Source: JACCXM01 sp046328335
Lineage (GTDB): Bacteria > Chloroflexota > Chloroflexia > Thermomicrobiales > UBA6265
Length of the DNA stretch: 64,000 bases
NCBI GenBank assembly: GCA_046328335.1
Contig: JAXLWU010000001.1
Coordinates: 310,001 to 374,000, forward strand
Direction: 5' to 3'
Positions within the stretch are counted from its first letter, which is position 1; the number at the start of each line of letters is the position of its first letter. A program made the translations under genes and the position numbers. The notes under the pieces were generated by a model. That model saw only the letters and a program-made list of their open reading frames with translations, searched no databases and was not told where the DNA came from. Below, piece by piece: positions 33,120 through 41,300 of this stretch.

Positions 33120-33353
33120 TCAAAATGGATCGACAGCCGTTGCGACTGGAGAGTGGATCTGGGCATCAGCGAGCTCGGCTGCGGCACGCAGCCAGAATCC
33201 GGCGTATTCCTGCCCAGACACCTGCCCGGATTCTACGCGGCGCCGGTTGTCGAGAGCGCTCCTGACACCGACGATCAGGATCGCGAGCGGAATCGCAATG
33301 ACGGCGAGAATGATGAGGATGATGACGAGTTCCTGCCAGCCGAGTCCGCCCAT
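33120..33353 (-). CDS. small membrane protein with truncated RDD-like C-terminus
   Basis: 77 residues from ATG 33353, with AAAGGATGGCGC before it (ATG 33374 is possible). One strong helix (LVIILIILAVIAIPLAILIVG), then a cytoplasmic stretch ending with EYAGFWLRAAAELADAQI, which resembles the YAGFWxRxxAxLID start of RDD membrane domains. The RDD helices that should follow are absent; the frame stops 11 residues later. Either a small protein in its own right or the stump of an RDD protein. Confidence 0.45.
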   Translation of the reverse strand: MGGLGWQELVIILIILAVIAIPLAILIVGVRSALDNRRRVESGQVSGQEYAGFWLRAAAELADAQIHSPVATAVDPF

Positions 33354-33493
33354 GCGCCATCCTTTCAAGTTCATGAATCGCGATCATATCGGGGATGATT
33401 GTGCCGTGTTCGGGCAGGGTGAGCAGAACCGTAGGCAACCGGCAATCGATGAACAGAGGGACCTGTGAACGCAACCATGTACCCCGGGCAATG

Positions 33494-33886
33494 CTACCCT
33501 GCGGGCGCGAAGGCCTGGAAGAAGATCGGGAAGGTGCCGAGCAATCCCAGGATGGTGAGTATGACGAAGGCGATGGTGGCGGACCTTAGAATCCGGTCCT
33601 TCTCTCGTAGGAGGGAGGAGAGCACCACCCAGGCAACGACGAAGACCACCGTTGCCCACACCGTCTTGCCCGAGAGCGGGCCGACCCCTCCGTTGAGAAT
33701 CAATCGCTCACGGAACGCTTGACTCGCTTCCGCCAGCGTCGTCAGCAACCCCAGGGCGAGCGACCCGATACCTGCCGCAAGAAGTGCCGCGGCCAGGGGG
33801 CCGTCCGGCCGCGACGGGGCATCCGCAGGGGCTTCGGGGACCGGCTCAGCGGTCACGATCTGCACACGCTCCACGTTGACGACCAT
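33494..33886 (-). CDS. small membrane protein, partner of the gene upstream
   Basis: 130 residues from ATG 33886, seven bases after GGAG. The N-terminus is soluble (VERVQIVTAEPVPEAPADAP), followed by three hydrophobic segments (ALLAAGIGSLALGLLTTLAEA, VWATVVFVVAWVVLSSLL, ATIAFVILTILGLLGTFPIFFQAF). Separated by 29 bases from the membrane protein at 33916-34449, with which it forms a two-gene operon preceded by a palindrome shared with nosZ. No family recognised. Confidence 0.7.
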   Translation of the reverse strand: MVVNVERVQIVTAEPVPEAPADAPSRPDGPLAAALLAAGIGSLALGLLTTLAEASQAFRERLILNGGVGPLSGKTVWATVVFVVAWVVLSSLLREKDRILRSATIAFVILTILGLLGTFPIFFQAFAPAG

Positions 33887-33915
33887 GGTCATCTCCTCTC
33901 GATTTGCGACCCGCG

Positions 33916-34449
33916 CTAGAGGATCGGCGCCGCCTTGGTGATCAAAGCACCCAGGAGACCGGCAATACCGGCAATGGCGAACGACGCGACGAAGACCCAG
34001 ATCAGGAGCTTGCGCACCGCTGGCTCGAAGGCAAGCCGGCGGCCGTAGTAGATCGCGCCGAAGGCCACGACCGTGGCCAGGTACGGCGCAATCCAGGCGA
34101 TATGCTCTTTCCACTCCATTCCGAATTCGTGCCACCCCGCCAAATGCTCGTCCGCCAGCAGGTAGTAGCGAGGGAAATCCGTCAGATCGGTTGCACCCTC
34201 CGGTGGCCGTGCGCGATACCAGGGATAGACGATCCAGGTACCGGAGATTACGGTCAACCAGGCGACGACCGCCATCACCGCGGTGCCGACTTCCAGCCGG
34301 CTGGCCCGCTCGCGGAGACCCGCGGCGGTCAACCACTCAGGGCGCAACGAGTAGAAGCCAGCGAGTCCACCGCCGAAGGCGAGGAGAAAGAGGGCACCGA
34401 GCCCCATGCCATGCACGAGCGTCCAGAACTCACGACCAGTTAGACTCAT
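33916..34449 (-). CDS. polytopic membrane protein, possible haem or metal binder
   Basis: 177 residues from ATG 34449. Four to five helices. Histidines are placed at the ends of helices (FWTLVHGMGLG, LADEHLAGWHEFGMEWKEHIAWIAPYL), which could ligate haem as in small cytochrome b-like proteins; this is a guess from spacing. YPWYRA and PRYYLLADEH are conspicuous loop motifs. It leads an operon with 33494-33886. The palindrome at 34625-34646 suggests the same regulator as the nos operon, so a role in nitrogen-oxide or microaerobic respiration is a reasonable hypothesis. Confidence 0.7.
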   Translation of the reverse strand: MSLTGREFWTLVHGMGLGALFLLAFGGGLAGFYSLRPEWLTAAGLRERASRLEVGTAVMAVVAWLTVISGTWIVYPWYRARPPEGATDLTDFPRYYLLADEHLAGWHEFGMEWKEHIAWIAPYLATVVAFGAIYYGRRLAFEPAVRKLLIWVFVASFAIAGIAGLLGALITKAAPIL

Positions 34450-34624
34450 GAGCGACCCCTTTCTGGTTGGCCGCCCCTTCTCTCTTGATCCATGCGCCGG
34501 AAGAAGGTTCGCTTGGGGCGGCGAATCCTACCTCCTCGTGAACGTCGATTCTCGTGACTTCTTCCGTATCGTCATCGTATGCCTGGGGAGCCGGTCGAAC
34601 AATATCCCGTCGGGCAGTCGCGTT

Positions 34625-34646
34625 CCTACCTCGCTGGGTAGGGATC
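34625..34646. promoter_or_regulatory. operator-like palindrome shared with nosZ
   Basis: CCTACC-TCGCT-GGGTAGGGATC, 176 bases upstream of ATG 34449. It matches 18 of 22 bases of 26500-26521, including the block GGGTAGGGATC, and is followed at the same spacing by ACTGCCCG on the minus strand. Confidence 0.5.
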
Positions 34647-34716
34647 GCCCGAGTGTTGCTGAATCCATGGAAAGCGCCAGCGGTGGCGCCATCGCCACTT
34701 CTCGATCAGGAGGTGG

Positions 34717-36135
34717 TTACGGCAACGTCCCGGCGGCGTCGGCCCAGGCTGCGCTCGCTTCTTCCCGTAAGGAGAGGAGACGATCGCTGCGCCGCACCGG
34801 GTACGGCGCGGGTTCGCGCAGCGCGCGGTATTTCGCGGGGAGTGCGTGCAGATTGGCGGCAGCGCGCCCCTGGATCTCGAGTGGCGGCAGGGTGACGTCG
34901 CGGATCGTCCCTTGACGGATGACGCCTGCCAGCAGGGCCACGCCCCCCGGCGGAGCCGGTTCGTCATCGAGTTGGAGGACGTCTTCCTCGTAGTCGCCGA
35001 TGCGATAGACCATCTTCCGTCCCGGCCAGGTGCTCTTGCTCCCCGCCAGTTTGATCCGCGCCTGAGTGCCCGCCCCCTCGTACCAGACCAGTTTGTAGAC
35101 CGCGCCGAGGACGCCCCCGATGGCGCCACTGGCGAGGGAACCGAGGCCGATGGCGAGGTTGCCGCCGACGCCGAAGCCGTCGATCGGCGCCCCCGCCTGG
35201 AGCAGATCGGCGATGCGAAACTCGTCGAGGTCGCCGCTGACCAGCACCTTCGTCTCGCGCAAACCCGCCGCGTCGAGCACGTGGCGTACATATTTGCTGT
35301 CGGCGAGGAGATCGCCACTGTCCAACCGCACGGCGGCTAAATGGTGACCGAGGCGAGCCTCGACATCGACCGCGATCGACGCCGCGGTGACGATGGCGCC
35401 GTGGACATCGTAGGTGTCGAGCAGAAGCGAATAGGTGTCGAGCGTCTCGGCGACGGCACGAAAGGCGTCCGCCTCGCTGGGAAACGCCTGCACCAACGCG
35501 TGCGGAATGGTGCCTGATGCGGGCAGACCGTAGGCTTTCGCGCCGGCCACGAATGAGGTGCTGGCGCAGCCGCCGATGATCGCCGAGCGCGCGGCGAGAT
35601 AGGGATCGTGCGCACGGCGGAAGCCGAAGTCGGCAACGGCGCGGCCTTGCGCGGCATCGACCAGGCGGGCTGCTTTAGTGGCGATCAGGGTCGAGACGCC
35701 GACGGCGCGGAGGAGACCCGATTCGAGGAGGAGGGCCTCCCGGAATGGCGCGGTGACGCGGACGAGCGGTTCGTTGGCGAAGGCGATCGTTCCTTCCGGC
35801 ATCGCCAGCAGTTCACCCGAAAAGCGGAAGTGGCGCAATGCGTCGATGAAGCCAGGATCGTATCCCTTGATCCGCCGCAGGTAGGCGAGATCGTCCTCGG
35901 TGTAGCGAAACTCGCGGACGAATTCGAGGGCGGGCTCCAATCCGGCGGCGAGCAGGTAGGAGCCGCCGAAGGGCGCCGCGCGGGTGTAGAGATCGAACGT
36001 GGCGAGGTGGTTCTGGCCGGTTCGCCAACTGACGTAGGCGGAATCGAGATGATAGAGATCGACGTAGAGTCCGGTTGCTGCCGCGACGTTTGCCTCGAAG
36101 AGATCGATGTCCCCGCCAGGGGCCCGTTCGCGCAT
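34717..36135 (-). CDS. pncB: nicotinate phosphoribosyltransferase
   Basis: 472 residues from ATG 36135, overlapping the nicotinamidase stop (ATGA); the longer open frame upstream lies inside that gene. Makes nicotinate mononucleotide from nicotinate and PRPP, the committed Preiss-Handler step of NAD salvage. Motifs: DLYHLDSAYV at the N-terminus, ADFGFRRAHDP with the catalytic region, GTIPHALVQAF, VRLDSGDL, VSGDLDEF and DGFGVGGNLA for phosphate binding. Cytosolic. Length fits the bacterial family. Confidence 0.93.
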   Translation of the reverse strand: MRERAPGGDIDLFEANVAAATGLYVDLYHLDSAYVSWRTGQNHLATFDLYTRAAPFGGSYLLAAGLEPALEFVREFRYTEDDLAYLRRIKGYDPGFIDALRHFRFSGELLAMPEGTIAFANEPLVRVTAPFREALLLESGLLRAVGVSTLIATKAARLVDAAQGRAVADFGFRRAHDPYLAARSAIIGGCASTSFVAGAKAYGLPASGTIPHALVQAFPSEADAFRAVAETLDTYSLLLDTYDVHGAIVTAASIAVDVEARLGHHLAAVRLDSGDLLADSKYVRHVLDAAGLRETKVLVSGDLDEFRIADLLQAGAPIDGFGVGGNLAIGLGSLASGAIGGVLGAVYKLVWYEGAGTQARIKLAGSKSTWPGRKMVYRIGDYEEDVLQLDDEPAPPGGVALLAGVIRQGTIRDVTLPPLEIQGRAAANLHALPAKYRALREPAPYPVRRSDRLLSLREEASAAWADAAGTLP

Positions 36136-36854
36136 CACTCCGCGGTCAACTCCCGTACCACCCGGATGCCATTGAGGGCCATATGGTACAGGAAGGTCTG
36201 GTGAAAGAAATCGCCAGGGTGCGGCATGACCCCGATCGCTCTCGCCGCATCGACCGGGAGGTCGTAGGTTTCGACGGCGTTTGCCGGCACGATGACCGCC
36301 ACGTCCTGCCTGTTCATCGCGTTGTGGCGCATGCGGAGATGCATGGCCAACTGGTAGACGCAGAGATCGGTGCAGTTGCCGACGATGATGGCGGTGCGCA
36401 ACTCCGGGTGCTGCTCGAGCCAGGGATCGAAGTCCGTCTCCAGCGCGGGATGCAACGAGTTCTTCTCGATCACGGTGAAGTGACTGGCGAAGGGAATCTG
36501 CTTCAGTTCCGGGATCATCTCCGCCTCGTCCGTGCCCTGGATGCAATGGATCGGCCAGGCGTCGAACTCCGGCGTTTCCGGGTGATGGGTGTCCTGCAGG
36601 AGGACAAACTGGCGGACGCCTCGCGCGTGCGCGGTGCGGAAGAGGGCGACGACCGGTTCAGTGAGCGCATCGACACGCGGCGAGGCCAGATTCCCGCTGT
36701 CGCAGAAGCCGACGATCATGTCCGAGGAAAAGACCGCCGTCCGCGTGGGATCGGGAATCGCCGCAGCGATCGACATCGACGGGAGATTGGCGAACCAGTT
36801 GCCGATGAACTCGGGAATTTCGGTTGCGGTCTGCGCCTGCGTGCCTTGGACCAT
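36135..36854 (-). CDS. pncA: nicotinamidase (isochorismatase-like hydrolase)
   Basis: 239 residues; ATG 36854 follows GAGGAGAGC. Deaminates nicotinamide to nicotinate. The catalytic triad is Asp in SSDMIVGF, Lys in VIEKNS and Cys in GNCTDLCV; metal ligands are in QDTHHPETPEFDAWPIHC, the DxH...H pattern of nicotinamidases rather than general isochorismatases. Four-base overlap with the nicotinate phosphoribosyltransferase gene makes an NAD-salvage pair and supports this over other isochorismatase functions. Confidence 0.88.
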   Translation of the reverse strand: MVQGTQAQTATEIPEFIGNWFANLPSMSIAAAIPDPTRTAVFSSDMIVGFCDSGNLASPRVDALTEPVVALFRTAHARGVRQFVLLQDTHHPETPEFDAWPIHCIQGTDEAEMIPELKQIPFASHFTVIEKNSLHPALETDFDPWLEQHPELRTAIIVGNCTDLCVYQLAMHLRMRHNAMNRQDVAVIVPANAVETYDLPVDAARAIGVMPHPGDFFHQTFLYHMALNGIRVVRELTAE

Positions 36855-37092
36855 GCTCTCCTCGCGGTCATCCTGAACACGGGAATTCCGGACGCGAACG
36901 AGTCGGTCGCCGACCCCGCGCGGCGGTCAGTGTAGTCGCTCCGCCGAACGACTCGGCACGGAAATACATAGGTCCCTACATAGTTCAGAGGATGAGGTCC
37001 CGGCGGTCGAAGCGCACAATCGAAACCACGATCGATCGCGCCACTGGGAGCGCGGTCCCCAGGAAAAACGCCGACAGGCGAGGGAGGTTCTC

Positions 37093-37437
37093 GTGAGCGA
37101 GCGTAGTTTCGATGATCTGGCGAAGCAGGCGGTGGAGACGCTCTCCCGGCGCAGTTCCCTGCTCCAGTTGGGCGGTATGGCCTTGGTGGCAAGTCTCGCG
37201 GCGCCGGCCGCCACATCCGCGCGCGGCCGCAAAGGCGGTGGGCAACGTGATCGGTGCAGTAAGTCGCTCAAGGACAAATGCCGAAAAGTCATCAACGAGG
37301 TTTGCACCGCCGTATTTGAAGAGGGACCTGGCGAGTGCGTGACGGTACTTACGCCATGCTGTGGTGAGATCGATGGCTGCAACATCGATGATACGATCGA
37401 GTGCGTGGTCGAGAAGATCAATCCGCCCAAGGCATAG
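37093..37437 (+). CDS. small exported Cys-containing protein with FDDL...SRR leader
   Basis: 114 residues from GTG 37093, preceded by GAGGGAGGTTCTC. Leader SFDDLAKQA, LSRRSSLLQL and hydrophobic GGMALVASLAAPAATSA. A basic segment (RGRKGGGQRDR) leads into a C-terminal half with seven cysteines (CSKSLKDKCRKVINEVC, CVTVLTPCCGEIDGCN). Function unknown. A strong stem-loop follows at 37466-37494. Confidence 0.72.
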   Translation: MSERSFDDLAKQAVETLSRRSSLLQLGGMALVASLAAPAATSARGRKGGGQRDRCSKSLKDKCRKVINEVCTAVFEEGPGECVTVLTPCCGEIDGCNIDDTIECVVEKINPPKA

Positions 37438-37465
37438 TAGCCGGTTGAGTTTGAGGGTGGAGACG

Positions 37466-37494
37466 GAGGGAGCCGGCATTTCGCCGGCTCCCTC
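37466..37494 (+). terminator. perfect 12-bp stem-loop after the small exported protein
   Basis: GAGGGAGCCGGC pairs with GCCGGCTCCCTC across a 5-base loop, 28 bases after the stop at 37437. Followed by only TT, so the T-run is weak. Confidence 0.6.
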
Positions 37495-37699
37495 TTCATG
37501 TGGCGAAGTTGTTGACCGCTTTCCGCCCGATGTGGGCAAGCGCTGTTACTCAGCCATCTCTGTCGTTGCATTGGGAAACGCGCAAACATTCGCACTTCCA
37601 GAATTCGTGTCGTAAGATGCGCCGCCTGGGCCGCCCGCATCCCAATCAGCATGGCTCCACAATCCTCATTCCACGCAATTGGCAGGCACAAATCAGTGC

Positions 37700-38092
37700 T
37701 TATCTCACTTGGTGCGTGTCGAGGCAGGAGTTCGTCTCCAGCGGCAGCAGCCCCCGCCGGAGGCCGTAGACCCAGTAGGTGCCGCCGACGGCAAAGGGAT
37801 ATTCGCAGCCCGCGCTATTGTCGCCGCCGCGGACGAGTACGATGGGAACCGGAGGGCCTTCCAACATGTGCTCGACCATCAGCACCGCGGCGTAGGAGCG
37901 ATCGCCGTGATACCGGGCAAAGCCCAACCACCGCGGCCAATGGCCATCGACAACCGCGATGACTCTTCCCGTGAAAACCAGGCCAGGGGGAGGCGGGCCA
38001 TCGGCACAGGAGCAAGCCCGCGCGGGCGGCGCGATCATCGCCGATGCCGCCAGCATCGCGACGAGGGAGAGCGCGACCACGAATCGACGCAT
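37700..38092 (-). CDS. NTR/TIMP-like exported protein
   Basis: 130 residues. Signal peptide ending PPARA, then mature CSCADGPPP. The opening CxC, the central FTGRVIAVV strand, the CEYPFAVGGTYWVYG segment and the C-terminal LETNSCLDTHQV follow the pattern of netrin/TIMP-like (NTR) beta-barrel domains in bacteria, stabilised by disulfides. Its ATG overlaps the stop of the upstream GTYCW gene (TGATG), so the two are translated together. A second such gene starts the same array at 40434. Ligand unknown. Confidence 0.75.
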   Translation of the reverse strand: MRRFVVALSLVAMLAASAMIAPPARACSCADGPPPPGLVFTGRVIAVVDGHWPRWLGFARYHGDRSYAAVLMVEHMLEGPPVPIVLVRGGDNSAGCEYPFAVGGTYWVYGLRRGLLPLETNSCLDTHQVR

Positions 38093-38652
38093 CAGGGAGC
38101 GGCGACCGGCGTTGCACTGCCCCGCTTGGAAACCGGAGTGGCGGCGGGAGTCGCGGATCCGGTAGGCAGCAGGCGGATGGTGAAGCCCTGGTAGGTGTCT
38201 CCTCCCTTGCGGACATCGGCAAAGACCTCGATCGCGTAGATGCCAGGCGGCAAGTCGATCGGCACTGAAATGGCACTGTCCGGGTTGCGGAGCCGCCGCT
38301 TCGCGAGCGGCGGCGCGGACTCGTCCACGACAGGCGACTGCGGAGCGAGGCGCGGCGGCACATAGGGCCAGATGTCGTAGGCTAACTGACGGACGGGACC
38401 GAGCACGCTGATGTCTAGCAGCAAGGGGTCGCCCACGGCGACATCGAGCGGTGTTTCCGGAAAGGGGGTGCCGAGCTTGTCGACGCAGGCGGTTGCCCAG
38501 CAGTAGGTGCCGATGCCGCCTTGCTGCTCCTGGCCGTTCGCGGCGCGCAAGGTCATGTGCGGTGGCTCGGGCAGCGATTCCTGGGCGAGCGTGAACCGGT
38601 GGGCGATGAAGGCTGCACCGAGACTTCCAATTACCAGGATGCGGCGATTCAT
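38092..38652 (-). CDS. exported GTYCW-motif protein 3
   Basis: 186 residues from ATG 38652, eight bases after GAGG (ATG 38658 is too close to it). N-terminal signal sequence ending FTLAQ. Shares with its two neighbours the segment MTLRAANG...GTYCWATACVDKLG (about residues 33-60), a YDIW strand, and the C-terminal IDLPPGIYAIEVFADVRKGGDTYQGFTIRLLP. A longer Pro/Ala tail follows. No family recognised; predicted beta-sandwich from strand pattern. Coupled to the NTR-like gene at 37700. Confidence 0.75.
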   Translation of the reverse strand: MNRRILVIGSLGAAFIAHRFTLAQESLPEPPHMTLRAANGQEQQGGIGTYCWATACVDKLGTPFPETPLDVAVGDPLLLDISVLGPVRQLAYDIWPYVPPRLAPQSPVVDESAPPLAKRRLRNPDSAISVPIDLPPGIYAIEVFADVRKGGDTYQGFTIRLLPTGSATPAATPVSKRGSATPVAAP

Positions 38653-38738
38653 CGGCATGACCTCGAGTTCAGAGCGGGCTCGCGAGTCTGGCGGTTGCGG
38701 CCGCCGGGCACGACGCGGCGCCGTTTCTGGCGGCCAGT

Positions 38739-39260
38739 CTAGGACGGTGTCCCTGACGTGTTCGGCTGGATGCGCACTTTGAATCCCTGCGCGGTATCGC
38801 CGCCCCAGCGCATCGAGGCGTAGACATCGACCACGTAGAGCCCAGGCGGAAGATCGTGCGGCAGCGCGAGTGGGCTTTGCGGTGAGCTGAACGAGTCGGA
38901 GGCGATCGGTTCGTCGCCGATGTAGCCCTGCCGTCCCGTTCCACCCGGCTCGGAGTCATCGAACTGCCAGATCTCGTAGGTGAGGCCACCCGGCTTGCCA
39001 AGGCGTTTGAACTGGAGCGTGAGCGCTGCACCGGCCCCCGCGAGCAACGCTGCGGCGGGATGCGGCATCCCCAGGTAATCGACGCACCGCGTATGCCAGC
39101 AGTAGGTGCCGAGACTGGCGCGTTGCGCATCTCCGCTGCCGGTGCGGAGGGTCATCCGCGCTGGCGCATCGGTCTTCGGCCGCTTCGATTTGGCCGCGAC
39201 GGACGTGATGCTTCCGAACAGCGTGGCAAGACCTGTCGCAATCACCTGTCGTCGCTTCAC
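38739..39260 (-). CDS. exported GTYCW-motif protein 2
   Basis: 173 residues from GTG 39260, with GAAGGAGGCGCC before it. Signal ITSVAAKS. Shared motifs: MTLRTGSGDAQRASLGTYCW then HTRCVDYLGMPHP, LTYEIWQFDD, SPLALPHDLPPGLYVVDVYA and GGDTAQGFKVRIQP. Same length as GTYCW protein 1, so the two are probably recent tandem duplicates. The two cysteines of GTYCWxxxC probably form a disulfide or metal site. Function unknown. Confidence 0.75.
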   Translation of the reverse strand: MKRRQVIATGLATLFGSITSVAAKSKRPKTDAPARMTLRTGSGDAQRASLGTYCWHTRCVDYLGMPHPAAALLAGAGAALTLQFKRLGKPGGLTYEIWQFDDSEPGGTGRQGYIGDEPIASDSFSSPQSPLALPHDLPPGLYVVDVYASMRWGGDTAQGFKVRIQPNTSGTPS

Positions 39261-39430
39261 GGCGCCTCCTTCGCTGTCACAACGCGTTGCGACGTGGCGC
39301 GGTTGCGGTTGTGCTCCAGGAGAGAACGCAATTGGCCGTGGGTTCATCAGGGAGAACGCCGCTGAACGTCACCGTCCTCCGGCTCTCGAAGACTGTCCCC
39401 GGATACCGCCGCTCACTTGCACGACGCGGC

Positions 39431-39952
39431 TTACCGGGGTTGCTTTCGCCTATCGGGCAGGACCCGCAAGGTGAATCCCTGCGAGGTGTCGCCGCCCTCG
39501 TCGCGGTAGGCAAAGACGTCGATGACGTAGAGACCGGGTGGAATACTGTTCGGCAGTGAAATGGGACTCGTCGGGGAGGGGACTGTTTCCGCGGCGACCG
39601 GCTCGTTCTCGTAGTAATCGGACCAACAGCCGATATTAAGATCCACCGCGTGGACTTGCCAAATTCCGTAGGAGAACTCGGTCATCGCGCCGAGACGCCC
39701 GAATCCAATATGGAGCGATTCCCCGGAGGCGATCACCAGCGGCCGCCTGGGATGGAGCTCGGCGCAGTAATCGGCGCAACCTGAGTCCCAGCAATAGGTG
39801 CCGAGACTGGCCCGCTGGAATTTCCCGCTGGCGGTGCGCAAGACCATGCGCGGTGGGCCATGGATTTCCCAGGGTGGTCGTTTCGCCTGGGCGCCGGTGA
39901 TGCCGGCGAGCAGTGTGGCCCAACTCAACGCGAGAACATGCCGCCGTCTCAT
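39431..39952 (-). CDS. exported GTYCW-motif protein 1
   Basis: 173 residues from ATG 39952, with GAGGACAC before it; the long open frame upstream is not needed. Signal ITGAQAKR. MVLRTASGKFQRASLGTYCW then DSGCADYCAELHP, a FSYGIWQVHA strand and SPISLPNSIPPGLYVIDVFAYRDEGGDTSQGFTLRVLP. It has an extra cysteine pair (YC, CW near SDYYE) compared with its paralogues. Function unknown. Confidence 0.75.
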   Translation of the reverse strand: MRRRHVLALSWATLLAGITGAQAKRPPWEIHGPPRMVLRTASGKFQRASLGTYCWDSGCADYCAELHPRRPLVIASGESLHIGFGRLGAMTEFSYGIWQVHAVDLNIGCWSDYYENEPVAAETVPSPTSPISLPNSIPPGLYVIDVFAYRDEGGDTSQGFTLRVLPDRRKQPR

Positions 39953-40017
39953 GTGTCCTCCTCGGTGCCCGCGAACGATCCCCGCAGTTCCGCTGGCGAC
40001 GCCACGTCCGGCACGTC

Positions 40018-40434
40018 TCACCATCGCGCGTCTCGTGATCCGTCGCAAATCGTCGTCTGGATCACCCCGAAACGACGCGGTTCCCCGAAGATCGAATAGA
40101 TATGCCCCGGATGAAAATAGACGTAGCAATCGGCGCTGTATCCACCAGCGACGATGAACAACGGCTGCCGCGGTCCGCTTTGCACGTCCCTGACGAGGAG
40201 AAGCGCCAGGGTGCTGCCTGAAAACTGGCCCTCCCGGGTCAGTTTTCGGACCAGTTTCCCAGCTGGCACAACGACAAGCACGAGTCCCTGGAATACCACT
40301 GGTTCGCCGGCTCCGCTTCCGGCGCAATCGCAAGCCAGACTCGTCTCCGGACGCGCCACGATCAGCGTCAATACCAGTGAGGAAACGACGAGCGAGCGCC
40401 AGAGCATCCGTGTCAGCCATCGAGACCGCGCCAT
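40018..40434 (-). CDS. NTR/TIMP-like exported protein (second copy)
   Basis: 138 residues; ATG 40434 after GGAAGGAGGCAGGGG. Signal peptide ending ETSLA, mature start CDCAGSGAG, then VFQGLVLVVV, CYVYFHPGHIYSIFGEP and a closing cysteine (TTICDG). The same layout as 37700-38092, so these are diverged paralogues placed at both ends of the GTYCW trio. Likely outside the cytoplasmic membrane. Function unknown. Confidence 0.72.
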   Translation of the reverse strand: MARSRWLTRMLWRSLVVSSLVLTLIVARPETSLACDCAGSGAGEPVVFQGLVLVVVPAGKLVRKLTREGQFSGSTLALLLVRDVQSGPRQPLFIVAGGYSADCYVYFHPGHIYSIFGEPRRFGVIQTTICDGSRDARW

Positions 40435-40500
40435 CCCCTGCCTCCTTCCCGCACACGCGATCGCAGTGCGTTGTGATTGGTTCGATGGTGGTGGTCTGCG

Positions 40501-41043
40501 CTAGGCCTTGGGCAGAGACGGCGCGACATGCCGCCGTCGGCTGAACCGCACCGGTGCGAGCACCACGCCGAGCAACCCCACGATCTGGTACAGGCCTGCA
40601 CCCAGGAACCACCGGAACCCCACGAGTTGGAGGGGAACGATGGCCACCCAAGCCAGCAGCCCGATCAGCATTGCGAGGAGGAGCCGATTGGTGGGCCATT
40701 CGTGACGCAGGGCGACAACGGCCCCGAGTTGCACGGACGTCAGCGCGAAAACGAACATGCCGATGGAGAACATGCCCAGGATGCTGACGACGAAGGTCAT
40801 CAACGCAGCCACCCACATCTTCAGCCAGGAGCGCTGAAGAAGCGCGCGCGGAGTCAGGAACAATGGGGCAACGATGCAAATCCACACGACCGCGCCGAGC
40901 GGGTAGATGGGCGATATTTGGGAGAGCCTCTCGACGACGTAGACAAGTAATGCGGCGACCGCCGCCCGCTCGATCAATCGATGGTAGTGCACGAAACCAC
41001 CATGCGGGTTCGGAATCGGAGGTAAGGAGACGTGGGCAGCCAT
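40501..41043 (-). CDS. polytopic membrane protein
   Basis: 180 residues with about five hydrophobic segments (AAVAALLVYVVERL, LGAVVWICIVAPLFL, WVAALMTFVVSILGMFSIGMFVFAL, LLLAMLIGLLAWVAIVPLQLVGF, IVGLLGVVLAP). The ATG at 41043 has no clear ribosome binding site. It is first in the array of exported proteins that follows, with a 66-base gap. Could anchor or export them; no family recognised. Confidence 0.65.
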   Translation of the reverse strand: MAAHVSLPPIPNPHGGFVHYHRLIERAAVAALLVYVVERLSQISPIYPLGAVVWICIVAPLFLTPRALLQRSWLKMWVAALMTFVVSILGMFSIGMFVFALTSVQLGAVVALRHEWPTNRLLLAMLIGLLAWVAIVPLQLVGFRWFLGAGLYQIVGLLGVVLAPVRFSRRRHVAPSLPKA

Positions 41044-41300
41044 CGCGCGTGCTCCGATTGGTGGGGCTGGCGGCGTCGCCGTTCCGATGCACTATTCTAC
41101 CGCACGCTATGTCTCGTTAAGAGCATGGGTGCGCAGCCATGCCGAAATGGCGCTTTGTGGCTCTGCGGCCAAACATGCCCTAGTCGCGTGTTCTGGGAGA
41201 CACGGTCGGTGTGACTTCAACATTCAGCGGGGATCGGGGATTTTCGAGCGATTGGCGTGCACTTCACCACCATGGCGCGAGGCGGCGCCGGCAAGGGGAC

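Noticed and set aside
32910..33398. 162-residue plus-strand frame
   Set aside because: Lies over the small membrane gene on the other strand, acidic/low-complexity, no site before the start.
33494..34336. Fused 280-residue membrane protein
   Set aside because: The N-terminal part is an out-of-frame reading of the gene at 33916-34449; a good ribosome site precedes ATG 33886.
41211..41300. Upstream extension of the multicopper oxidase
   Set aside because: The twin-arginine leader needs a start near 41301; residues before it are not conserved-looking and would bury the signal.
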